Assembly: GCA_036521995.1 (NCBI GenBank)
Contig: DATDGR010000324.1
Span: 1 to 44,018, forward strand
DNA length: 44,018 bases
Origin: Gp13-AA77 sp036521995
GTDB taxonomy: Bacteria; Acidobacteriota; Terriglobia; UBA7540
Direction of reading: 5' to 3'
Below the pieces are notes generated by a model. The model saw nothing but the letters and a program-made list of their open reading frames with translations, made no database searches and had not been told where the DNA came from. Shown one piece after another: positions 21,309 to 28,763 of the stretch (positions within the stretch are counted from its first letter, which is position 1; every line of letters begins with the position of its first letter). Position numbers and translations under genes: made by a program.

Positions 21309-22919
21309 ATGCACCGGGGACTCAGATTCAGCTTGGTGTGCGTGCCCCTGGCCGTGGTCATAGTGCTCACCGCGTTGCCAGCCTGGAGCGTTCTCCCCTG
21401 CGCCCAGTGCCACCCGAAGGAAACCGCCGCATTCTCCTCCACGCCGATGGGTCGTTCCCTGGGGCTCCCGGCGCGAGAGCCGCCAGACAAGTTTACACAT
21501 CCGGCCTCGAATACCCATTTCTCCATAGAGTGGAGTGGATCCCGGATGCTTCAGCGCATCGAGCGCGACGGGGTCACGGGCGAGTACGAACCCGCTTACG
21601 CGATCGGTTCCGGAACCCATGCCGTGGGGTATCTGATCGAGCTCCGCGACCACCTGTTCCAATCGCCTCTCACCTACTATGCGGGCCGTGGCTGGGATAT
21701 GGCGCCCGGGTACGAGGGGAACCGAGCACCAGACTTCTACCGGCCCATAAACCCACCCTGCCTGTTCTGCCATTCGGGAGAGGCGCGGCCCGTGCCCCAG
21801 ACCATTAACACCTATCGCACGCCTCCCTTCGAGGCGGAGGTCATCACTTGCGAGCGCTGTCATGGGGCGGTGGAAGCCCACTTGCACGCACCGCTGCCGG
21901 GTTCCATCATCAACCCCGCCAAGCTGCCGCCGCGGGCGCGCGACAGCGTTTGCGAGCAATGCCACCTCAGCGGAGAAGCCCAGATCCCCAATCCGGGCAA
22001 GCAAATCATTGACTTCCGGCCCGGCGAGGACCTGGAAGAGGTGTATACGGTGTACGTCTCGGCGGGATCGCTTGACCCGGCGAGCCCTGACCGGCTTAGG
22101 GTGATCAGCCAGTCGCAGCAGCTTGCTTTGAGTACGTGCGCCCGGAGGAGCCAAGGGAAGCTCTGGTGTGGAACCTGCCATGACCCCCATCAACAACCTG
22201 CCGACCCCAAGACCTACTTTCGCGATCGTTGTCTTTCGTGTCATGGCACCGCCCTCCTCTCCACTCACCCCAAGCCGAATGATGATTGCATTGGCTGTCA
22301 CATGCCACGCCGGCCGGTTACAGATGGAGGTCACACGGTCTTTACCGATCACCACATCGCGCGGCGGCCACCGCCCGACACCGGCACCACCTCTACCGAG
22401 ACACCCCGGGCGTTGGTGGCTTGGCATGATCCTCCGGCCGTACTCGCCCAGCGCAATCTGGGGTTGGCTGAACTCCAGGTTGGCGAGAAAGTGGAATCAT
22501 CCACCCTGGTTATGGCGGGGTTTCAATTGCTGTTGCGATGCTGGTCCCAGTTTCCGAACGATCCGCCGGTGCTGACGGGTATTGGCGAGGTGCTGATCAG
22601 CACCGGGCAAGATGAGCACGCGAGAGACGCGATTGCTGTATTCGAGCGGGCGATTCAGGTGGAACCCCAGGTCGCCTGGAACTACTTCCACGCGGGCCTT
22701 GCTTGCAGCGCTGCGCATGACTCAAAGAAAGCTGCCCAGTATCTGGAAGAATCCCTGCAACTCGATCCCCTCCTGGAGCAGGCCTATCCCGCGCTCGCCG
22801 CAGCCTATCAAGATTCGCATGACACTGCGAAGCAGCGCCAGACCTACGAACGGTATCTGCAGGCGTTTCCCCAAAATATTCAAGCGCAGCTCGATGCTCG
22901 CGAACTCGCAGGCCACTAG
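21309..22919 (+). CDS. Seven-heme c-type cytochrome with C-terminal TPR repeats
   Basis: A 536-residue protein with an N-terminal signal sequence (RFSLVCVPLAVVIVLTALPAW). Seven CxxCH heme c sites are seen at Cys31, 151, 181, 215, 287, 308 and 327: CAQCH, CLFCH, CERCH, CEQCH, CGTCH, CLSCH and CIGCH. The layout resembles cytochrome c554/octaheme-type electron carriers. From about residue 385 the protein turns into TPRs (LAVFERAIQVEPQ-like units such as AIAVFERAIQVEPQVAWNY, KAAQYLEESLQLDPLLEQ). It should be periplasmic and act in electron transfer. The gene is divergent (180 bp) from the sulfite-oxidase-family gene. Cytochrome-TPR fusions are frequent in Acidobacteriota, but this one's partner is not established. 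Confidence 0.88.
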   Translation: MHRGLRFSLVCVPLAVVIVLTALPAWSVLPCAQCHPKETAAFSSTPMGRSLGLPAREPPDKFTHPASNTHFSIEWSGSRMLQRIERDGVTGEYEPAYAIGSGTHAVGYLIELRDHLFQSPLTYYAGRGWDMAPGYEGNRAPDFYRPINPPCLFCHSGEARPVPQTINTYRTPPFEAEVITCERCHGAVEAHLHAPLPGSIINPAKLPPRARDSVCEQCHLSGEAQIPNPGKQIIDFRPGEDLEEVYTVYVSAGSLDPASPDRLRVISQSQQLALSTCARRSQGKLWCGTCHDPHQQPADPKTYFRDRCLSCHGTALLSTHPKPNDDCIGCHMPRRPVTDGGHTVFTDHHIARRPPPDTGTTSTETPRALVAWHDPPAVLAQRNLGLAELQVGEKVESSTLVMAGFQLLLRCWSQFPNDPPVLTGIGEVLISTGQDEHARDAIAVFERAIQVEPQVAWNYFHAGLACSAAHDSKKAAQYLEESLQLDPLLEQAYPALAAAYQDSHDTAKQRQTYERYLQAFPQNIQAQLDARELAGH

Positions 22920-23455
22920 GTCAGCCTCGAACCTAACGGATTTGCCTACCCTAAAAATATTACTTGACGACATTCCATTGCCACTATATAGTAGGTTTTG
23001 TTAATGGGGTCGATAGCCAAAAAGAAGGGTGCCCCAGCGACAAAACGAAGTCGAACCCAGGTCCGGCGGGAAAAGCGGGCTGGCGGTTTGTTGATCAGTT
23101 CAAGCTGGAAGTTTGGCGCGTTATTGGAGTCGGGTTGCCGAGGTACGAAGCGAAGGTGGTTTCGCTGAGTAGAGCTGCTTAAGCAGGGCCGATAGCGAGC
23201 CAGCGGCAAGGCGACTGTGAGACTGGTCACGACTTTAGCTTCTCCGTGCGACGGCGTTTCTTATCCGCTGTATGTCTTCTTGGGGCGCAAGCCCTCCCGC
23301 CTTGTTGTGTTCTCAAACCAGAGCGCCATTGACGTGAGACTCGGAAGACCGTTCGGGCTTGCCGGAAGCCGATATTTCGGCCGGAACGTGCCGTCCCGTG
23401 TTGAACACGGGTTTGATCGTCAAGCGCAACTGACCTATCAGACCAGGAGGTTCAA
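22920..23455. other. Intergenic/leader region before the TonB-dependent receptor
   Basis: This 536-bp region has several short frames in both directions, none with a recognisable domain or Shine-Dalgarno; a plus-strand frame at 22964-23182 is not supported. An AT-rich TATATAGTAGGTTTTG stretch near 22984 could be part of a promoter. A perfect hairpin lies at 23395-23411 shortly before the receptor start. Confidence 0.4.
23395..23411 (+). promoter_or_regulatory. Stem-loop in the TonB-receptor leader
   Basis: CCCGTGT-TGA-ACACGGG is a perfect 7-bp stem with a 3-nt loop followed by TTTG, 45 nt before the receptor start codon. It may be an attenuator or mRNA-stabilising element. Confidence 0.4.
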
Positions 23456-26400
23456 ATGAAAAGGCTTGCCCTACAAGGTGTGGTCGTGGCCCTGTCTCTC
23501 GTTTGCGGGGTTGGGCTGTCGAGACCCGTCTTCGCCCAGACCGCCGTCTCGGGCACCATCAGCGGCGTCATCTCGGACTCGTCCGGCGCCGTCATTCCCG
23601 ATGTCAGCCTCACGGTGACCAACGCCGGCACTCAGCTCACCAGGACAACCACCACCAACCCCTCAGGCTATTACACCATTCCCAGCCTGCCGGCTGGCGA
23701 CTACGAGGTGAAGGCCGAGAAGGAGGGATTCCAGACCTGCCTGAACAAGAGTGTCCACCTGGATCCGGCTGCCACCCTGCAGGTGAACTGTACTTTGACG
23801 GTCGGCCAAGTGACCCAAACCGTGGAAGTCACATCCTCAGCCGTGCAGGTGAACGTTACGGATTCGAGGGTGTCGCGGACCGTGGACTCGACGCAAATGG
23901 AGGAGTTGCCGGTCAATGGGCGCAATTTTGTCAACCTCCTGGGCCTCCAGCCGGGCGTGGTTCAGAGCTTCAGTTTCAATAGCTTCAACGGCATAAACGG
24001 ATTCTCAATGTTTGCCTCCCAGTGCACGCAGGTCAATGGCCTTACGGGCGAGTCCAACGCCCTGCTGATCGATGGCGCGCCGTCCACGCGCACCCGGGCC
24101 AACGGCGCCACCGTAGCCGTGCCCAGCATGGACGCCGTCTCGGAGGTCAATATCATCACTACCGGATACATGCCGGAATACTCGCGCGCCGCCGGCGGCC
24201 AGATGGTGGTGAACCTGAAATCCGGCACCGACCAGTACCACGGCGACGCCTACGAGTTCGTCCGCAACAACGCCTTCGACTCGCGGAATTTCTTCGCGGC
24301 GACGGTTCCCACACTGAACGTCAACGACTTCGGCTTCACCATCGGGGGGCCCGTGATTCCGCGCCACCACAAGCTCTACTTCTTCTGGTCCGAAGAGTGG
24401 CAGCGCGAAATCCAGGGCAACACTGAGATCGGCACCGTGCCCACCACCGACGATCGCACCGGCGATCTGGCTCCCTATTGCCAGGCTTTCGCCAGCAGTT
24501 GCCCCAAAGTTCCGGGTTATCTGAACGGAGTCGATGGCTTGGTGGCCGGGCAGCATTTCCCCAATAACGTCATCCCCGCCAACCTGTTTAGCCCGAACGG
24601 TTCGTCAATGGTGGGGCACTTCTACTTGCAGCCTAACACCCAGACCAATCTCAGCACTCTCAACCCCTACGAGGGCGGGAACAATGAGGTTTACAACTAC
24701 AATACTCCCACCAACGCGCTCAGCAGTGTCGTTAAGGTCGATTACATCATCAACGACAAGAACCATCTGGCTGTGAGCCTGCGCTACCTTTCCAACAGCC
24801 TCAGCAGCCCGGCGGGCAGCGGCGGTGGTTCAGCCCTGCTGGACCAGGCCTATGAGTTCCCGGGCCGCGGCGGCACCGTGGATCTCACCACGACCTTCAG
24901 CCCCACCCTCCTGAACGACTTCACGGTGTCCTCCACGGAGGATCCCGTTCACGTGCTAGTGCCGGGCGGCTCTTACGGCGGCAACGGTGTGGACCGCAAT
25001 TCGCTGGGTGTCGATTACCCTTATATCATCCCCGGGGGCGACGCCAGCAAGGACATTCCGGGCAAGATCCCCACGCTCATCATGAGCGGTTTTGAGCAGG
25101 TGAGCGGACTGCCCTATCCCTCCGGCAGTACCGGACACATTTATACCATCCAGGACGTGGTGACCAAGGTTAAAGGGGATCACACCATTAAGGGCGGCGT
25201 GTGGTGGGAGCACGATGGCGAGAACGATCACGACCAGGTGCGGGTCACGCCGGGCGGCGGCGTGGGGAATAACCTGAACGGCCAGTTTACGTTTAACGGC
25301 TCCAATCCGAATTCAACCGGGTCTGCGCTGGCCGATACATTGCTCGGCAACTTCGACGCCTACTCCGAGCTCGGATACCGCGACTACACTCCGTGGCACG
25401 CCTACCAGATCGGCGTCTTCGGCCAGGATAGTTGGAAGATGACGCCGCGCTTTACCCTCCAAGGCGGCCTGCGGTGGGATTATTTCCAGCCCTACCGGAG
25501 CAACTGGTGCAATTTCGCCATGTTCAGTCCGACCTTTTACTCCACATTTCCGGGAGTCCAGCAGGTGGTGGATCCTACCACCGGCTTCATCACCTCAGGC
25601 AACCCGTACAATGGCATCGCCACGCCTTGCAACCAGTTGCCGCAAGACGCGGTCGGGCACTTCGCGGCGCTAGGCCAGGAGCTGACCACAGAGAACCTGA
25701 GCAGCATCAACGCGCAGTTGCGTGCTTACGGCATGCAGCGCGGTCTCACGCCCTCCATCATCGGAGGCCAGAACCGCAACTTCCAGCCGCGCCTCGGTTT
25801 CGCCTGGGACCCGAAGGGTGACGGGAAGAGCTCCATTCGCGCCGGCGCTGGCATCTTTTACAACCACAACACGCTTAGTGACGTGACCTTGATGGGCGGA
25901 AACTCGCCATTCCAGTTGGCCCAGGAGGTGTTCAGCGGCCTGGCGGACTGCCCGGGATCTGCCGTAACCGCTCAACGAACCTGCGCCCCCTCTTCCACCA
26001 CGGCTCCCCAGTTGCCGATTCCCATGACGGGCCAGAGCTTGCTGAACCAGACGCCGGTGGTTTATTCGTGGAACCTCACCGCTGAGCACATGTTCTTCAA
26101 CAACACGTTGGTGGACGTGAGTTATGTGGGCAATCGGGCCCGGCACTTCATCATCAATTCCGATTTGAACCAGCCGGCCATCGGGACCTTCACCAATCCC
26201 GACAACGCCGGCATCAACCAGGCGGCCTTGAGGCCTTATCCCGGCATTGGCGGCGCCACCGCCGTTGAGCAGGACGCAAATTCAAAGTACGACGCTTTGC
26301 AGGTTCAGGTGCAAAGACGCTTTACAAACAACCTGCAATACAGCGTGGCCTACACCTACTCGAAAGCGTTCGACATGGCAGACAGCATCTACGCTGTGAC

Positions 26401-26992
26401 TACAGACACCTACAATCCCAGGTACAACTGGCAGCTTGCCGGCTTCAACCAGGCCCACAACCTGACCATGACCTACATTTACGGTCTACCATTCCTGCAG
26501 CACAATACCGAGTTGGTAGGCAAGATTCTAGGCGGCTGGCAAATCTCCGGGGACGTGGCCCTCTACAGTGGATTCCCCACCAGCGTGACCACCAGTGGCA
26601 ATGACCTGCTGGGTAACGGTGTCACAAGCGTAGGCGGGACCGAATATGCCTACGTCTCACCCAATTGCAACTACCGGGGCACCCGCAGTTTCACGCAGTT
26701 CTTTAACACGAGCTGCTTCCCCTCTTCGCTGCAGGTGCCTGGCGGCTTGGCCGGAACGGTGGCGCCGAACGCCATCGAGGGGCCCGGAATCGATAACTTC
26801 GACTTTGCCCTGATGAAGAACGGCCACATTACGGAGAGGTTCACGTACCAATTCCGGGGTGAGTTCTTCAACATCTTCAACCATCCGTCGTTCACCGGCG
26901 TCGATGCCGGCGTGTTTGACAGCAATTTTGGCGCGATCAACAATGTAATAGCACCACGGCAGATTCAACTGGGGCTGAAGATATTCTTCTGA
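23456..26992 (+). CDS. Oar-type TonB-dependent outer-membrane receptor with carboxypeptidase-regulatory-like domain
   Basis: A 1178-residue protein with a good ribosome-binding site (CAGGAGG). Residues 1-28 are a signal peptide ending RPVFAQ. Residues about 33-115 are a CarboxypepD_reg-like beta-sandwich (GTISGVISDSSGAVIPDVSL, NPSGYYTIPSLPAGDYEVKA). A plug follows (about 130-250: VDSTQMEELPVNGRNFVNLL, LIDGAPSTRTRANG) and then a long 22-strand beta-barrel with many aromatic, Gly- and Asn-rich strands. The last residue is Phe (GLKIFF), the usual C-terminal signature for outer-membrane insertion. Such receptors import large ligands, often glycans or peptides, using TonB energy; many occur per acidobacterial genome. 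The ligand is not predictable. The gene is alone, with a terminator hairpin after it. Confidence 0.95.
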   Translation: MKRLALQGVVVALSLVCGVGLSRPVFAQTAVSGTISGVISDSSGAVIPDVSLTVTNAGTQLTRTTTTNPSGYYTIPSLPAGDYEVKAEKEGFQTCLNKSVHLDPAATLQVNCTLTVGQVTQTVEVTSSAVQVNVTDSRVSRTVDSTQMEELPVNGRNFVNLLGLQPGVVQSFSFNSFNGINGFSMFASQCTQVNGLTGESNALLIDGAPSTRTRANGATVAVPSMDAVSEVNIITTGYMPEYSRAAGGQMVVNLKSGTDQYHGDAYEFVRNNAFDSRNFFAATVPTLNVNDFGFTIGGPVIPRHHKLYFFWSEEWQREIQGNTEIGTVPTTDDRTGDLAPYCQAFASSCPKVPGYLNGVDGLVAGQHFPNNVIPANLFSPNGSSMVGHFYLQPNTQTNLSTLNPYEGGNNEVYNYNTPTNALSSVVKVDYIINDKNHLAVSLRYLSNSLSSPAGSGGGSALLDQAYEFPGRGGTVDLTTTFSPTLLNDFTVSSTEDPVHVLVPGGSYGGNGVDRNSLGVDYPYIIPGGDASKDIPGKIPTLIMSGFEQVSGLPYPSGSTGHIYTIQDVVTKVKGDHTIKGGVWWEHDGENDHDQVRVTPGGGVGNNLNGQFTFNGSNPNSTGSALADTLLGNFDAYSELGYRDYTPWHAYQIGVFGQDSWKMTPRFTLQGGLRWDYFQPYRSNWCNFAMFSPTFYSTFPGVQQVVDPTTGFITSGNPYNGIATPCNQLPQDAVGHFAALGQELTTENLSSINAQLRAYGMQRGLTPSIIGGQNRNFQPRLGFAWDPKGDGKSSIRAGAGIFYNHNTLSDVTLMGGNSPFQLAQEVFSGLADCPGSAVTAQRTCAPSSTTAPQLPIPMTGQSLLNQTPVVYSWNLTAEHMFFNNTLVDVSYVGNRARHFIINSDLNQPAIGTFTNPDNAGINQAALRPYPGIGGATAVEQDANSKYDALQVQVQRRFTNNLQYSVAYTYSKAFDMADSIYAVTTDTYNPRYNWQLAGFNQAHNLTMTYIYGLPFLQHNTELVGKILGGWQISGDVALYSGFPTSVTTSGNDLLGNGVTSVGGTEYAYVSPNCNYRGTRSFTQFFNTSCFPSSLQVPGGLAGTVAPNAIEGPGIDNFDFALMKNGHITERFTYQFRGEFFNIFNHPSFTGVDAGVFDSNFGAINNVIAPRQIQLGLKIFF

Positions 26993-27013
26993 CGCCCTTG
27001 ACAGTGTGATGGG

Positions 27014-27035
27014 GGGGCGCTTCGCGAGGCGCCCC
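27014..27035. terminator. Terminator hairpin after the TonB-dependent receptor
   Basis: GGGGCGC-TTCGCGAG-GCGCCCC forms a strong GC stem 22 nt after the receptor stop. There is no T-run after it, so it is either a Rho-assisted end or an mRNA-stabilising hairpin. Confidence 0.55.
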
Positions 27036-27196
27036 TGCATTACCAGAGCAGAGACCAGAATTTCACTCGACCTTTCGGGCGCGATGTGACATTCGATAAT
27101 AATTATGAACATCTGTAACCCTCCCCAGGCCTCTGGCGAGTCGCAGCCGCCCAAATATCGGCACGCTTGGCGCTGGGTGGCGCCGCCAAAAAGTTC

Positions 27197-27365
27197 GGAA
27201 TATCCCACGATGTGATTGAAGGCCAATGAGTTAAAAATCGACTTGGGGAATATCCCACGATCTCATTGATTACAAAGGCTTTATACAGCCACGATCAGGG
27301 ATATCCCACGATGTTATTGATAAATAAGGACCTTAGCTCGAAGATGCCACCCTCTCATTGAAGAA
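27197..27365. repeat. Array of three near-identical and one degenerate about 19-bp direct repeats, about 50-bp period
   Basis: The unit TATCCCACGATNTNATTGA begins at 27201, 27251 and 27302 (GGAA or GGGA precede it). A degenerate copy, GATGCCACCCTCTCATTGA, is at 27343. Intervals are 50, 51 and 41 bp. The sequence between units is AT-rich and unlike from one to the next. The array lies between the receptor terminator and the TPR gene at 27471. It is too short in unit length for a normal CRISPR and has no cas gene nearby. A regulator-binding array for the downstream gene or a repeat cluster of unknown role are the options. Confidence 0.75.
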
Positions 27366-27470
27366 TTTTCATCCTACCGTCTTACGGTCTCCTGAAAGTT
27401 TGTTCTTCAGTCCCTGCTCACCAACGCGATTGCGCTTCCGCATTGATCATCAAGCGCTCGACTCGTTACA

Positions 27471-28637
27471 ATGCTGGTGATGAAGCATTCTTGGTCGGCG
27501 TTCGCGATTTTTTTGCTCTTACTCATTTCTCGCGCCTTCCCGCAAGCATCACCTTCTGCCCAAGCGCCGGCTGAAGCCGAGGTTCAGCAGGGGACAGAGG
27601 CCTTTCAGCGCGGCGATTTCGGCGCCGCTGAGCAGCATTTTTTGGCCGCCTTGAAGATGGACCCAAATCTTCCGAAGGGGGCCGAGGTCCGGGCCAATCT
27701 TGGTCTAGCCTATTACGTTGATCACCAGTATCCCAAGGCAATCAGTGAGTTCCAGGAAGCGCTGCGCCAGGACGCTTCGCTGCAAACTGCCAACTCTTTC
27801 CTTCCTCTTAGCCTGGCAGCGTCCGGCGACTGTGCCCAAGCGATTCCGGGGCTCGATCGTGAGTTTGCCTCCAACCCTGATGTGAAGCTGCGCCGCGTCC
27901 TGGGCCTCAGCCTCGAGAAGTGCTGGTCTGATGCCGGCAGGCAAATGGAAGCGGATGTGGCCATGCAGAAGTTGCTCGCCGCCTACCCTGACGATCCTGA
28001 CGTTCTCTACACGGCGGGACAGCTTTACGGAAGACTCTCTTCGGAGATCAACCTGAAGCTTTTGCAGGTGGCGCCCGCTTCTCCGCGCACCTATCAACTG
28101 ATGGGATCGGTGGCTGCGGCCGACGGCAATTGGAAAGGGGCCATTGACGCCTACCGGAAGGCTCTCCACCTGGAACCCAATCTCCAGGGCGCCCACCTTC
28201 AGATCGCCGTCCTGCTGCTGACGAACTCGACGGAACCGAACGCCTGGCACGAGGCCATAACCGAATTGAATGAGGAACTTAAACTCAATCCCACCAGCGC
28301 CGAGGCGGAGTACGAGATCGGCGAAGCCTACCGGAAGCACCAGCAGCCGGAGCCGGCCGTCAAGGCCTTTGAGCAGGCGCTCGAGCTGGATCCCAATGCC
28401 GTGCCGGTCCGCTTGGGATTGGCCAAGGCCTTGCGCGAACTCGGCCGCAAGCCGGAGGCGCTGGCCGCTCTCGAACCTGCCCTAAAGAGCGCGCCGGGCG
28501 ACCCCGCCATCCACTTCCTTTTGGCCCAGATCTACCGCGATTTGGGCCGCACGAATGAAGCCCAAGCAGAGACCGCTGCGTTTGAACGCTTACAGAAGAC
28601 TACCACCGTGCCGGGCGCAGATCTCGGGCCTAAATGA
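27471..28637 (+). CDS. Secreted TPR protein
   Basis: A 388-residue protein; the start is ATG 27471 or, equally, ATG 27480 (MKHSWSAF). A signal peptide is clear (AFAIFLLLLISRAFPQA). TPR units follow: RGDFGAAEQHFLAALKMDPN, HQYPKAISEFQEALRQDAS, GNWKGAIDAYRKALHLEPN, NEELKLNPTSAEAEYEIG, PAVKAFEQALELDPNAVP and RKPEALAALEPALKSAPGD. Expected in the periplasm. No enzyme domain is visible. The upstream repeat array at 27197-27365 may control it. The next plus-strand gene is the MscS-like channel after a 126-bp gap. Confidence 0.83.
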   Translation: MLVMKHSWSAFAIFLLLLISRAFPQASPSAQAPAEAEVQQGTEAFQRGDFGAAEQHFLAALKMDPNLPKGAEVRANLGLAYYVDHQYPKAISEFQEALRQDASLQTANSFLPLSLAASGDCAQAIPGLDREFASNPDVKLRRVLGLSLEKCWSDAGRQMEADVAMQKLLAAYPDDPDVLYTAGQLYGRLSSEINLKLLQVAPASPRTYQLMGSVAAADGNWKGAIDAYRKALHLEPNLQGAHLQIAVLLLTNSTEPNAWHEAITELNEELKLNPTSAEAEYEIGEAYRKHQQPEPAVKAFEQALELDPNAVPVRLGLAKALRELGRKPEALAALEPALKSAPGDPAIHFLLAQIYRDLGRTNEAQAETAAFERLQKTTTVPGADLGPK

Positions 28638-28763
28638 GGCCTTTTCGTGAGCTTCGGGGGATTGCTCCCGTCCTTGTTTGGGTTCGGGGACGCGGGCGGG
28701 CAGGCCGCGCCAGAATTCCTCAGTGGCTGATGTCTCTCGCCACCCGCGGACTGACGGCCTTGC

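Noticed and set aside
22964..23182. 72-codon plus-strand frame between the cytochrome and the TonB receptor
   Set aside because: No ribosome-binding site, no recognisable domain, and competing frames on both strands of similar length.
23701..24556. Long antisense frames within the TonB receptor and other large genes
   Set aside because: They are typical antisense shadows of GC-rich coding sequence, with low-complexity Arg/Ala/Gly composition and no start signals.
27197..27365. Direct repeats as a CRISPR array
   Set aside because: The repeat unit is only about 19 bp and imperfect, there are just three to four copies, and no cas gene is in the window.
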